Shown here: one piece after another, positions 11,161-22,690 of the stretch
Position numbering within the stretch: the first letter of the stretch is position 1
How the letters are laid out: every line of letters starts with the position of its first letter
Source: Lucinisca nassula
Lineage: Eukaryota > Mollusca > Bivalvia > Lucinida > Lucinidae
DNA: 64,000 nucleotides
Reading direction: 5' to 3'
NCBI GenBank assembly: GCA_963580285.1
Contig: OY757026.1
Location: 68,139,396 to 68,203,395, forward strand
Translations under genes and position numbers: made by a program
The notes under the pieces: model-generated
The model's database searches: none
Told to the model about the DNA's origin: nothing
Seen by the model: the letters and a program-made list of their open reading frames with translations, nothing else

Positions 11161-11244
11161 AAAGTTCCACAATAAGCTAATCCATTTGCTAAACTGGAAT
11201 TAGTATTTTCCCCAGAACTAGGATTATTTTCATATATATATATT

Positions 11245-11400
11245 TTATTTTGTCTCATTTTGAATACAAATAAATATTGTGGGTGCTCGCCAGAACCACC
11301 TCAATGAGGTGGCTCTAATGAGTACCAACAATTTATGTTTTTGAGTACAAATAAGGAAGTTAATGAATGGCCCTCGTTAACCCAAGTTTTATGTATATAA
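11245..11400. mobile_element. MITE family A/B, partial copy
   Basis: Only the central palindrome (GTGCTCGCCAGAACCACCTC and complement) and the flanking GAGTACAAATAAGG and CCCAAGTTTTATGTATATAA blocks remain. Confidence 0.6.
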
Positions 11401-11404
11401 ATTC

Positions 11405-11840
11405 ATTACAATAACACACCCATGTGATACGGTACATGCTTTTCGCATCTCCAAAATTTGTGTGATTTTGTTTAACGTCCCCGTCAACACTGTAAACGTC
11501 AGTTTGGAGACGTTGCTTCCTATTTTGTGGGACATTTACCCGACATTGAGATGAAATGACATCTTAAGCCCTGTCGACAAATGAAATAATAGGGTTTATT
11601 AGCATGTACCAAAATAGCTACTTTCTTATTTATACTGCTAAAATAGGTTGTAAATGCTCGTTAGAACCGCCTCATAGAGGCGGTTCAAACGAGTACCTAC
11701 AACCTAGTTATTAGAGCAGAAATAAAAATGTTACCCTAGCAAACCCCAGTTTTCTCTATATAAAGTGTTTTTTTTATTTTTGTTGTTGTTTTTGGTGGTG
11801 GGGCTGTGGGGTGCGGGGCCTTATTGCACGGACTTGTTCA
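11405..11840. mobile_element. MITE family B, split by a truncated SINE-like copy
   Basis: The left part (ACAATAACACACCCATGTGA, then GCATCTCCAAAAT) and right part (AAAATAGCTACTTTCT, palindrome at about 11646-11710, then GTTTTCTCTATATAAAG) belong to one family-B element. It is interrupted at about 11468-11610 by minus-strand S1 sequence, with a possible AAAAT duplication at the edges. Confidence 0.7.
11468..11610 (-). mobile_element. SINE-like family S1, truncated copy
   Basis: About 140 bp of the tail-proximal half (on + : GTTTAACGTCCCCGTCAACA, then CCCGACATTGAGATGAAATG). It is inserted in MITE B. Confidence 0.75.
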
Positions 11841-13142
11841 TATCATGTGGTAATTAGAGGGGTGTTCATTTATTGAATTGCTTTCTTGTTTACTCGTATA
11901 GGAGCCGATTCTTTTCTGCTTAAGAGTAGACCCCCTTTTTGAGGGGGTCTGATTTAACAGGAAAGGGTGCATGAACCCCCTGACAGTGGTATCTGTTGAA
12001 AAAAGAGGGTCAATATGACCTTTAATTGCTCATTTGAGTCATCTGTAGAGTCTAGACTGCACAGATAGATTAACAAAAACAATAGTCTGTGCCCTGATTC
12101 GCTCACCTGAGTGTCACTATCTCTAGTACATTATATTTTAGCTCTGAAGGAGATCTGGTTCATCAGTGCATAACGCTTTTAACTATCTTTGTAGGGAGTC
12201 ACCTCTCAAGCAGTCTTGTGAAGTTAGAATCCAATTGACACAAGGGTTAAGAAGGGCAAGATGTTTTTCTATTTTTAGCTCTGGTGGCCATTTTGCTCAT
12301 TTGAGCGGAACCGTTTCAGCCTTTTCGGTAGATTGTCACCCAAGCAACATTCCAATAAAGTTTGAATTATATTGGTCTAAGAGTACATGCATTGTTGTTT
12401 AAAGATTTTTTTTTCTATTTTTAACTCTGGCGGCCATCTTGTTCATCGGAGCGGAACGATTTAGCTATTTTGGAGGGAGTCTCCTAGGCAACATTCCTCT
12501 GAAGTTTGAATCAAATTGGCACAAGGAGGAGATCGCATTTGAAACAATTTTACGAGGTTTTTCAGTTTTTAGCTCTGGCGGTCATTTTGCTCATCGGAGC
12601 AGAACAATTTCAATTGTTTGGTAGAGGATCACCTATGCAACATTCCATTGAAGATTGAATGAAATTGGCACGAGGGTACAGGAGGAATTGTCGTTTAAAG
12701 ATTTTTTTTATACACTTTTACCTTTTGCGGCCATCTTGTTCATCGGAGTGGAACATTTTTAGCTGTTGCGGTAGGGAGTCATCTAGGTAACATTCCTGTC
12801 AAGTTTGAATCAAACTGGTCCAAAGGTTTAGGAGAAGTTCGCGTTTGGAGCAAATTTACGATGTTTTTTTTTTTCTGTTTTTGTTTTTTTTAGCCGTGGT
12901 GGCCATTTTGCGCATTGGAGCGGATTCGGTTTCGTATTTTGGTAGTGGGTCACCTAAGCAACAGTCCTATGAATTTGAATGAAACAGACCAAATGGTACA
13001 GGAGAAGTTGTCATTTGAAGAGTTTTCTATTTTTAGCTCCTGCGGCCAACTTGTTCATCGGAGTTGAACGATTTTAGCTATTTTTTGGCGGGGATCAAAT
13101 TGGCCCAATTTACGATATTTTTCTATTTTAGCTCTGATGACC

Positions 13143-13436
13143 CAAAGAGGCTTGAAGAAATATATGGGCTGCATGATGCTTCCAGACAGAGCTTAATCCG
13201 GCCCGCACACTAGAACTGGTAAACCGATTAGAGGATCTAAGCCTGTGCAGGAACCGAGGTGAGAGGCGGACCGTCCATGCAAATAAAAAATATTGGTTCA
13301 TTGGGCGACAGGGCTTGAGAAGTCATTTCATCTCGATTATGGGTAAAAGTCCCACAAAATTGGAAGCAGCGTATCCAAAATGACCTTTACAGTGTTGACG
13401 GGGACGTTAAACCTCAAATCAAACAAATCAAACAAA
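13143..13436 (+). mobile_element. SINE-like family S1 in E3, with target duplication
   Basis: Nearly full length, from AGGCTTGAAGAAATATATGG to a CAAATCAAACAAA-type tail. The flanks are an imperfect 13-bp direct repeat: AGCTCTGATGACC (13130) and AGCTCTGGTGGCC (13437). Confidence 0.8.
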
Positions 13437-13753
13437 AGCTCTGGTGGCCATTTTGCTCATTAGAGTGGTACTATTTTAGCTATTTTGAAAGAGGGTCACC
13501 TAAGCCAAATTCCTATGAAGGTTGAATGAAATTGGCCCAAGGGGACTGGAGTAGTTGTCAATGAAAGATGTTTTCTTCTATTTTTAGCTGTGGCGGCTAT
13601 CTTGTTCATCGGAACGGAACGATTTTTTCTATTTTGGTAGGGAGCCACCCTGCAGGCAATATTCCTCTGAAGTTTGAATCAAATTGACCCAAGGGTTTTG
13701 GGAGGAGTTCGCATAGGATAATTTCTATTTTTAGCTCTGGTTGTCATTTTGCT

Positions 13754-14020
13754 CATCACGAAAACACGCCTATATAATTTTCAACCCCTTGAACCCCACT
13801 TTTATATACTAAAACTGGGGTTTCCGGGGGTATAGCTTATTTTTCATATTTCTGCTCTAAAATATAGATTGTGGGTACTCGTTAGAACCGCCTCGATGAG
13901 GCGGTTCTAACGAGTGCCCACAAGCTATATTTTGAGCAGAAATAAGAAAAATATCACATTTTTTCATCATAAAATATTCATTTTTTCGGCGATAAAGGTG
14001 GCAATGTATTTGTATAGGCG
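13754..14020. mobile_element. MITE family A copy in E3
   Basis: Left end CATCACGAAAACACGCC. Palindrome at about 13864-13930 (ACTCGTTAGAACCGCCTC with its near-perfect complement). The right end is worn (TTTGTATAGGCGTTTATG). Confidence 0.8.
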
Positions 14021-14454
14021 TTTATGCTTTAGCTAATTTGGTAGACGGTAATCAAAGCAACATTACTTTGAAACTTGAATGAAATCGGCCCAAGGGTTAA
14101 GGAGGATTTTTTTCTATTTTAAGTCATGGCGGTCATCATCGGAGTAGAACGATTATAGCTTTTTAGGTAGGAGGTCACCTAGGCAACATTCCTAAGAAGT
14201 TTGAATCAAATTAGACCAAGGGTTTAGGAGGAGTTCGCGTTTGAAGGAAATTTACGTTTTCTATATTTACCTGTGGTGGCCATTTTGCATATTGAAGCGG
14301 AACTGTTTTAGCTATTTTTGTGGAGGGTCTCCCAAGCAACATTCGTGTTTAGTTTGAATGAAACTGGCCCAAGAGTACAGGAGGCGTTGTCGTTTAAAGA
14401 TTTTTTTTTCTATTGTTAGCTCTGGTGGCCAGCTTTTTCATCGGAGCGGAGCTA

Positions 14455-14730
14455 CATCACAAAAACACGCCTATTTAATTGTACCCCCTTCAACCCCACT
14501 TTTATATAGTAAAACTTGGGTTTACAGGGGTAAACATTTTTCTCTTGTTTCTGTTCAAAAACATAGATTGTGGGTACTCGTAAGAACCGCCTCACCGAGG
14601 CGGTTCTAACGTGTTCCCACAATCTAGGTTTGAGCAGAAATAAAAAAATATCACAATTTTTACATCTAAAAATTACCGTTTTTATAGCGGTCAATGTACA
14701 ATGTATTTGAATAGGCGTGTTTTCATAATG
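14455..14730. mobile_element. MITE family A copy in E3
   Basis: Ends CATCACAAAAACACGCC and GGCGTGTTTTCATAATG. Palindrome at about 14564-14628 with two uncompensated changes. The flanks could represent a TA duplication. Confidence 0.8.
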
Positions 14731-14895
14731 TATTTTAGCAATTGTGACAGGGAACCACGCAGGCAGAATTCCTGTGAAGTTTGAATCAAATTGCCCAAGA
14801 GTTAAGGAGGAGTTCGCATTTAAAGCAAATTGTTCACGACACACGGCGGACGACGCACGACGGACATTGACTGATCAGAATTGATCACCATGAGC

Positions 14896-15319
14896 TATAC
14901 ATGACCTAGTTTTTTTTTACCTGATATGACCCATATTCCCCTTTAACAAAGGTCTTACCAAGACAAACATTCTGGTAAAGTTTCACCAAGTTTTAAGCAT
15001 AAATATGACCACCAGAAAACGTTTTGATATAGTTGAAAAATTAACTTACCTTTAATTGAACAAAACTAAGCTACTAACCTTTATCTGATAATTTCTTTTT
15101 GAAACAGTCAGCTTCGGTTACTTAGTATGTGCAATCACATACACCTACTTAATAACTGCATAAATTCATTTTACTTCAAAATATTTCATGCATATATGCA
15201 TTCAATGTCATTTTGATAAAGAATACCCATATAAATACATGTGCATTGCAACGCTCTGTGGATTTTATTGGGTCTTCTTTCCCCCATTATAACAGATAGG
15301 CCACTACAAGTGAAAAGGG
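14896..15319. other. Unassigned AT-rich interval
   Basis: No gene, RNA or repeat recognised between the end of E3 and the next SINE-like copy. Confidence 0.4.
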
Positions 15320-15332
15320 ATTTTAAGCATGT

Positions 15333-15632
15333 TTTATTTGTTTGATTTGAGGTTTAACGTCCCCGTCAACACTGTTAATGTCATTTTGGAGACGTTGCTT
15401 CCAATTTTGTGAGACTTTTACCCGACATTGAGATGAAATGACATCTCAAGCCCTGTCGCCCAATTAAACCAATAGGGTTTATTAGCATGGACGGTGCGCC
15501 TCGCAACGCGGTTCCTGGACAGGCTTAGATCCTCTAAGCGGTTTACCAGTACTAGTGTGCGGGCCGGATTCAGCTCTGCGTGGAAGCATCATGCAGCCCA
15601 TATATTTCTTCAAGCCCCTATGGGCGGGGCCC
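15333..15632 (-). mobile_element. SINE-like family S1, full copy with 13-bp target duplication
   Basis: Complete element in minus orientation. Perfect direct repeats ATTTTAAGCATGT lie at 15320-15332 and 15633-15645. This and the copies at 6823, 37144, 44588 and 53462 establish the element's boundaries. Confidence 0.9.
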
Positions 15633-15789
15633 ATTTTAAGCATGTGCACTCAGCAAAGTATTAGATCAACCTGCACATTTGTGCAGTCTTGTCAGAGTTT
15701 TCACTGTGTGCCATATAGTCGAACTTCAATAACTCGAACACCTTTAGGACCAAGAAACTTTGTTCGAGGTAGGGGCAGTTCAAAATATT

Positions 15790-16056
15790 TAGTTTTGTTT
15801 GTTTGTTTGATTTGAGGTTTAATGTCCCGTCAACACTGGAGACGTTGCTTCCAATTTTGTGGGACTTTTACCCGACACCAAGATGAAATGACATCTCAAG
15901 CCCAGTTGCCCAATGAATCCAATGGGATTTTTAAGCACTGACGATCCGACTCGCACCGCTTTGCCCGAGCAGGCTTAGGGCCTCTAAGCGGTTTACCGTC
16001 AGCTCTGCGTGGAAGCTTCACGCAGCCCATCTATTTCTTCAAGCCCCGATGGGCAA
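15790..16056 (-). mobile_element. SINE-like family S1 copy
   Basis: Minus orientation with a TTTGTTTGTTTGTTTGATTT start on the + strand and GCCCCGATGGGC at the other end. Some internal blocks are deleted. No clear target duplication. Confidence 0.75.
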
Positions 16057-16119
16057 CTATTGAGAGGCCAAGAGGCATAATAGTGATGGCCTTACGATAT
16101 ATTTTCTACTTCTTATAAA

Positions 16120-16459
16120 CCGGCCCCGATAGCTCAATTGGTAGAGTGTCCGCTTCGGGGAACGGGAGGTCATGGGTTCGATCCCGGGCAGCGACAAACC
16201 AAAGTCGTTAAAAATGGTACTAGCTGCTCCTCGCTTGACACTCAGATTTACGGGGTAGAGCTAGGACTGGTCGACCCAGTGTCAGGATAATGTGACTGGG
16301 TGTGGTATCATGTAATGTGTCTGGGACATGATACTTCAGTGAGGCAGCACTATAAAAGTGAGCATTGAGCTCCCTGTCGCAACCAGACACCGTCGTGGTA
16401 TGACTGAAAAATTGTTGAAATCGACGTTAAACCCGAATTCACACACACACACACACACA
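16120..16459 (+). mobile_element. tRNA-derived SINE (V-SINE/RUDI-like) with 14-bp target duplication
   Basis: The head is tRNA-like: an A box at 16130-16141 (TAGCTCAATTGG) and a B box at 16174 (GGGTTCGATCC). The body includes GGCAGCACTATAAAAGTGAG. The tail is AATCGACGTTAAACCCGAAT followed by a (CA)n run. Perfect direct repeats CTACTTCTTATAAA lie at 16106-16119 and 16460-16473. Assignment to the molluscan V-SINE/RUDI group is from memory of its architecture, not from a search. Confidence 0.85.
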
Positions 16460-16460
16460 C
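16441..16460. repeat. (CA)n microsatellite, SINE tail
   Basis: About ten CA units ending the SINE. Confidence 0.9.
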
Positions 16461-16599
16461 TACTTCTTATAAAATAAATATATGTCGTGTTTACTCATTA
16501 GAATCGCCTCAATGAGGCGAATCTAATGAGTACACACAACATACCTTTTCAAGATAAAATCTATTCTAACACAGCGCGCCTATATAAGCAATGGAAAAC

Positions 16600-17040
16600 A
16601 ACTGTGTTTTATTCTACAACAAATCACGGCTAGGAAGAGCGTGACAAGTGACGTCATTAAAACTGCCAATCGATGACGTCACTAGTCGATTTCCTTGACG
16701 TTAGACGGTGTAACGTCATTTTCTCGCATCGAAAACGTTAGAAAAGGATATAAATGAATGCGTTTCAGTCGATAATTTTAGCGGGATTTCTTCTAACAAT
16801 GGCGAAAAGTTGTGAGAATTTGAATGAAACAAGTGCATTATTGTCGAATTTTAGCGTGTTAGAATCGAAATAGATCAGCTCTAGTTTGTGATTTATTGAG
16901 TAATAAATCACAGTTTGTCGGTCAGTTGTAGATAGACAAATCACGCGCGCTACGCGCTCGTGATTTGTCTCCTTTACAACTGACCTCCAAACTGTGATTT
17001 ATTACTCAACAAATCACAGTTAGAGCTGATCTATTTCTTA
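16600..17040 (+). repeat. CRE-rich unit with long palindrome H4
   Basis: TGACGTCATT (16649), GATGACGTCACT (16672) and AACGTCATTTT (16711) are followed by a TATAAATGAATG box (16750) and AACAATGGCGAAAAG (16796). A 170-bp palindrome at 16866-17037 then begins: the arms start GAAATAGATCAGCTC and end GAGCTGATCTATTTC, and the tip is GCGCTACGCGC. The layout parallels H1 and H2, but the tip differs. Confidence 0.65.
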
Positions 17041-17324
17041 AACAAAAATCCATAATATGGATATCTGGAGCTATAGGAACAATTCTCTAGGGCCCTAAGA
17101 GTGAGTTCGAATTAGCCATTGTAAACCAATTATCCGTATTCCAGTTATCGTCGTTGCATTGTATATAGGGCATATTTGACTAAATGTCTCTTTGCACAGA
17201 TTGAGTTTTTATAATAACGAAGTATGCAGGTTGATCATTGCCTTTACTGAGTAGAAAAGGCTAAAGAAACATTTTTGCTTGCATTTCCCAGTTATTATGT
17301 CTGACATTACGATACCAAAATCAT

Positions 17325-17470
17325 GTAGACATTATAACACATCCGTGAGACATGTTGCATTTTCTCACGTCTCCAAAATGGCTATTTTTCTGATCTTTTC
17401 TTATATATACTGTAAACAAAGACTGCGGGTGCTCGTTACCCACACCCTGTGTCTTGGAGCAGAAATAAGA
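17325..17470. mobile_element. MITE family B remnant with collapsed palindrome
   Basis: The left part TTATAACACATCCGTGAGAC, then CACGTCTCCAAAATGGCTA, is followed by a palindrome with its inner part lost (GGTGCTCGTTACCCACACC). Confidence 0.6.
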
Positions 17471-17952
17471 CAGAGGGCCATAATGGCCCTGGATCGCTTA
17501 CCTCGTCTTAGAGATAAAGTGGTAGATAATAAAAGGTGGAGTGGATGGTTCTGACAAGCAGAGTTTTGAAGATTTTCCCTATGTCAGTCTATGAAAAATC
17601 ACTGGGCCCAGGGCGGGGGCATTTTTGGTCCCAGGGCTATAATTTGAACAATCTTGATAGAGGTCTACTAGACGCATCTTCATACCAAATATCAAACACC
17701 TGAGCCTTCTGATTTCAAACAAGAAGATTTTTTAAGGTTTTCCCTATATAAGTCAATTTAAATCCATAGGGCCCCATGACGGGGGCATTGTTGGCCCCAG
17801 GGCTCTAATTTGAACAGAGGTCCTCTAGATGAAGCTTCACACCAAATATCAAAAACCTTGGCCTTGTGGTTTCAGAGAAGAAGATTTTTTAGGAGTTTTC
17901 CTGTATAAGTCAATGTAAAACCAAAGGGCCAGGGGGCTGGGGCTTTTTTGGC

Positions 17953-18273
17953 ATAAGTAGGTTCTGAAGTAAGGTTTTTTGGAAGCGAGGAATACACCAA
18001 ATAAACGAAAAATAGCAGACTCGGTTTTATTGCGTCTGTTCATGACCAGTACTGAAATGTGCAACACCGGTCACGCCCTCTAGCATGGGCTTAAGCAGAA
18101 CTCTATTTTCAAAATGATACCAAATGAACTCAATGATCCCAAAGGACCAGAAATATAATCTGCACTATGATGATGTGCGAGGAGACGTTTTACGGCCGCC
18201 ACACGGCACAACACCAGCTACAGTGAAAATAAATAAGTTCTGAAATAAGATCCTTTGGAAGCAAGGAATAAAC
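17953..18273. mobile_element. Retrozyme-like repeat R3, lacking the hammerhead core
   Basis: The flanking parts match R1 and R2 (TTTTTGGAAGCGAGGAATAC at the start; TGATCCCAAAGGAC and TTTTACGGCCGCCACAC later). A second unit starts 276 bp downstream (GTTCTGAAATAAGATCCTTT, 18237) and stops after about 40 bp. The centre, where R1 and R2 carry the ribozyme, holds a different sequence. Confidence 0.65.
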
Positions 18274-18926
18274 CAATTTGAACAATCTTTGTAGCAGCCC
18301 ACTAGATGAAGCTACACACCAACTATCAAAGACATGGGCCTTGAAGTTTCAGACGAGACAATTTTTAAGATTTTTTCTATATAGATCAATGTAAAACTAA
18401 AGGACCCCGGGGCGGGGGCATTTTTGGCCTCAGGGCTATGATTTGAACATTGTGGACAGAGGTCCACAAGACAAAGCTCCATACCAAATATCAAACAAAC
18501 ACCTGGGCCTTCTGGTTTCAGACAAGAAGATGATTTTTAAAGGTTTTCCCTAAGTCAATGTAAAACCAAAGGGCCCCGGGGCGGGGGAATTTTGGCCCCA
18601 GGGCTCTAATTTGAACAGTCTTGGTAGAGGTCCACTAGATGAAGCTTCAAACCAAATATCAAAGACCAGGGCCTTGCGGTTTCAGAGAAGAAGATTTTTT
18701 AAGAAATTTTCCTATATAAGTCAGTGTAAAACCAAACGGCCGTGGGGTGGGGGCATTTTTGGTGCAATGGCTATTATTTGAACAATATTTGTAGAGGTCA
18801 ACTACATGAAGCTCCGGACCAAATATCGAAGACCTGGCTTTGCGGCTTCAGAGTAGAACATTTTTAAGACTTTTTCCTATATAAGTCAATGTAACACCAA
18901 AGGACCCTGTGTCCACAAATGCCTTA

Positions 18927-21392
18927 AACAAAGGGCCCATGGGCCACAATGCTCACCAGAGCTCAGGGGGGGCCACTGCCCACCGGCAGCAATGTATTTT
19001 AATTAACCATGGTAGCCCTGCACCCAAGGCTGCTACAGATAAAAGTTCGACCCACTCAGACTAGGGGCTTCAGAGGTCTGATGTCGCTTGAAGACAGTAG
19101 ATGACAATTGACCATTTCCCATCTGTGGCTACAAAAAAGCCAAAAAGAACATTATTAAAGGAACATTTCTACGAAAGTTTGACAAAATATCTTGAGAGGC
19201 ATTAATGTCATTTTCCAATTTTCATCATTATAAGTCAATGAAAACTTGCCATAGCAAACAAACCAAAGAGCCAAATTTCATAAACCAGAGCTCAGGTGGG
19301 CACTGCCCAATGGAGCCCTGACTGGTGTCACTAAATGGGTCTTATAAAAAGGAACAGAGACATATATGGTTTAGCGGTGGGGGTATGTATGGTTCCTGAG
19401 ACGTAAGGCCTTTCAAGCAATGGAGGGATTCGGGCATGGCAGATCCCAGAAAAGCTCAAGATTTTTGTCACTGAATATGTCTTATCATAAAGATCAAGAA
19501 TATATATGGTTAAATGGTGGGAATCTGACCGGTTTCTGAGATATGAGGCCCTTTTATGAAGTGGAAGGGAGAGAAATGGCCCCTGCGGACACCCGAAGAC
19601 AGGGTTGACTGAATGTGTCTAATAACAATGAACAAGAATATATGTGATTATAGGATGGGGATTTGAATGGTTTCTGAGATATATGGCCTACTATTAAGTG
19701 GAGTCTTATTATCAGGAACAAGAATATATATGGTTTATGGGTGGGGATCTAAACGGTTTCTGAGATGTATGGATTTTAATGAAGTAAAGGGGTGGGGCAT
19801 GGCCCGTGGCACCCCGGGGGGGGGGGGCCCAATGCTGGTGTCACTGTTTGCGTCTTATCATAAGGAACAAGAAAATATATGGTTTAGGGGTGGGCTTTGA
19901 ACAGTTTCTCAGATATATGGTCTTTTGTGAAGTCTAGGGGTGAAGTGTGGCCCGGGCGCACCCTGAGTGACCACTAGGTTGGTGCCACTGAATGTGTCTT
20001 ATCATAAGGAACAAGAATATATATGGTTTTAGGGTGGGGATCTGTAAGGTTTCTGGAATATTTAGACTTTTATGAAGTGGAGGGGGTTGGGCATGGCCCC
20101 CGCAAACCCAAGGGGACCCCCAAGTTGGTGTCACTAAATGCGACTTATCATAATGAACGAGAATATATATGGTTTAGGGGTGGGGATCTGTAAGGTTACT
20201 GGGATATTGAGCCTTTTATGAAGTGGAGGGGTGGGGCATGGCCCCGACATATTCCGGGGGACCCCCAGGTTGGTGTCACTGAGTCCATCTTATCATAAGG
20301 AACAAGAGTATATATGGTTTAGGGGTGGGGATCTCAATGGTTTCTGAGATAAATTGCATTTTATAAAGTGGAGGGGGTGGAGCATGTCCCCGGCACATCC
20401 CGGGGGACCCCCAGGTTGGTGTCACTTAATGCATCTTAGCATAAGGAACAAGAATATATATAGTTTAGGGGTTGGAATCTGAATGGTTTTCTGAGATAAA
20501 TGGCATTTTATGAAATAGAGGGGGCAGGGCATGTCCCCGGCACATCCCGGGGGACCCCCAGGTTGGTGTCACTTAATGCATCTTATCATAAGGGACAAAA
20601 ATATACATGGTTTAGGGGTTCGGATCTGTTAGGTTTCTGAGATATAAGGCATTTTTGAGGGGCGGGGCATGGCCTCGGCACAACATAGTGGATCCCCAGG
20701 TTGACATAAAAGCATATGGCTGAGAGAAGTTTACTCGAGGAACATGTCTATGTAAGTTTTGTCAAAATATCTGCTATGACTTGGCAGTAAATGCCATTTT
20801 TCAGTTTTCCCCATTATAAGTCAATGTAAACTCTAAGTTGCCATAGCAACAAAACTTAAAGGCCAAATTTCATTAAAAAAAACCTGTAAAGGCAAATATG
20901 GTGAATATTTTCATAAAGTCTCAGTCTCCAAGAGCATATGGTTTCTGAGGAGATGATTTTTTAAGTTTTTTTTTTTTTTTTTTTTGTCTACTTTTTGCAT
21001 TTTGGTTTCCATGGCAACCAATAAAAATGAGCAGAAGGCCTAAAATCATACGGCAGATAGTAGATTGCCTATGGAACATTTCTATGAAAGTTTTGTCAAA
21101 ATATCTGCAGAGGCTTGGCAGTGAATGCCATTTTTCAATTTTCCCCATTATAAGTCTATGGAAACTACAAGTTGCCATAGCAACCAAACTTATGAGCTGA
21201 TTTTCATAAAAAAAAACTTTCAATCCCCCGGCCCAAGGATGCTATAGATAAAATTTGGGCCCAATCGGCCCAGTGGCTTCAGAGGAGATGTTGTTTGAAA
21301 GTGTTGACGGATGCAGACGACGCAGACGCAGACGACGGACAACTTCCTATCCTATCAGCTCCCCAGTAGCCTTCGGCTCTGGTGAGCTAAAA
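18927..21392 (+). mobile_element. Array element E5 (about 145-bp monomers), nested in E4
   Basis: It starts AACAAAGGGCCCATGGGCC then CAATGCTCACCAGAGCTC. It ends with GGAGATGTTGTTTGAAAGTG, a GACGCAGACGACGG microsatellite (21303-21340), a CCTTCGG hairpin and CTCTGGTGAGCTAAAA. Monomers contain CTTATCATAAGGAACAAGA and GGTTTCTGAGATATATGG. E12 (61703 onward) is a close sibling with the same monomer order. Confidence 0.85.
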
Positions 21393-22614
21393 ACCTACTC
21401 TGAAGCCGCAAGGCCCAGGTCTTTGATATTTGGTGTGGAGCTTCATCTAGTGGACCTATAATTTGAACAATCTTGACAGAGGTCCACTAGATGAAGCTAC
21501 ACACCAAATAAAAAAAGACCTGGGCCTTGTGGTGTCAGAGAAGATTTGTTAAGATTTTTTCCTATATAAGTCAATGTAAAGCCAAAGGGCCCCAGAGCCG
21601 GCCCGGGGCATTTCTGGCCCAAGGGCTATAATTTGAACAATCTTGGTAGAGATCCACTAGATGAAGCTACACACCAAATATCAAAGACCTAGGCCTGGGG
21701 GTTTCAGAGGAGAGGATTTTTTAAGAGTTTTTCTATATAAGTCAATGTAAAACCAAAGGGCCCCAGGGAAATAATCTGAACAATCTTGATAGAGGTCCAC
21801 TAGACGAACCTTCATACCACATATCAAACACCTGAGCCTTCTGGATTCAGACAATAAGAGTTTTAAAGGTTTTTCCCTATATAAGTCAATGTAAAACCAA
21901 AGAGCCCCGGGGCGGGGGCATGTTTGGCCCAAGGGATATAATTTGAACAATTTTGATAGAGGCCCATAAGACGAAGCTTCATACCTAAATTAAATGTCTG
22001 AGCCATGTGGTTTCAGACAAGAAGATTTTTCAAGGTTTTTCCATATGTAACACTATGTAAAACCACAGGGCGCCGGAGCGGGGGCATCTTGGACCCAGGG
22101 CTATAATTTGAACAATCTTGGCAGCGGTCCATTAGATGAAGCTACACAGCAAATATTGAAGACCTGGGCCTTGCGGTTTCTGAGGAGAAGACTTTTAAAG
22201 GCTTTCCCTATGTAATTCTATGTAAATCCAAAGGGCCCTGGAGCGGGTGCATTTTTGGTCCCAGGGCTATAATTTGAACAATCTTTGTAGACGTCCGCTA
22301 GATGAAGCTACACGCCAAATATTCAAGACCAGGGCCTTGCGGTTTCAGAGGAGAAGATTTTTTAAGTTTTCAACAAAAAAAAAATCTATTTTTGGCTCCT
22401 GTGACATTGACGTGCAGCGCCGATCCGGAACCATTTGAACAGCTTTGAAAGGGGACAACTGTGAAGTTTGGTCATAATCCTATCAGTGATTTAGGAGCAG
22501 ATGACGTGTAAAAAAATTGTTTACATGCGCACGGACGCGCTAACGACGGCTGACGGACAAAAAGTGATCCAAAAAGCTCACGTCGTCACTGCGTGGCGGT
22601 GAGCTAAAAATAAC

Positions 22615-22690
22615 GAATCACCGCGTAAACCCCGAAGTGGGGCTTAGGGGACGTTCATTTCACGCACTTGTTAACGTAATGATAGTGCAT
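22615..22690. mobile_element. MITE family B right-end remnant
   Basis: CGTAAACCCCGAAGTGGGG and CATTTCACGCACTTGTTAAC match the right end of family B. Confidence 0.5.

Larger units (their letters stand above)
12074..14895 (+). mobile_element. Array element E3 (about 145-bp monomers)
   Basis: The 5' end is degraded but recognisable (GTGCCCTGATTCGCTCACCT, 12095). Monomers carry GGCCATTTTGCTCATCGGAG and TTTGAATCAAATTGGC. The 3' end has a CGGACGACGCACGACGG microsatellite (about 14836-14860). The same monomer family occurs in E7 (left half), E8 and E11. It hosts an S1 copy (13143-13436) and two family-A MITEs (13754, 14455). Confidence 0.8.
15717..16560. mobile_element. Pogo/Tigger-type MITE, left end and centre, split by two SINEs
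   Basis: The left terminal repeat AGTCGAACTTCAATAACTCG follows a TA (15715). The central palindrome (ACTCATTAGAATCGCCTC and complement, about 16485-16545) matches the intact copies at 35952, 36412 and 41526. The S1 copy (15790-16056) and V-SINE (16120-16459) lie between. I found no right terminal repeat. Confidence 0.6.
17470..22610 (+). mobile_element. Array element E4 (about 165-bp monomers), host of E5
   Basis: The 5' end has the hairpin GGGCCATAATGGCCC followed by GGATCGCTTACC. Monomers are those of E6 (TTTGAACAATCTTGG, CCACTAGATGAAGC). The 3' end has GGAGCAGATGACGTGTAAA, a CGGACGCGCTAACGACGG stretch and GGTGAGCTAAAAA. Insertions: a retrozyme-like copy at 17953-18273 and the whole of E5 at 18927-21392. 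Just right of E5 one monomer lies inverted (21393-21460). Confidence 0.8.
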
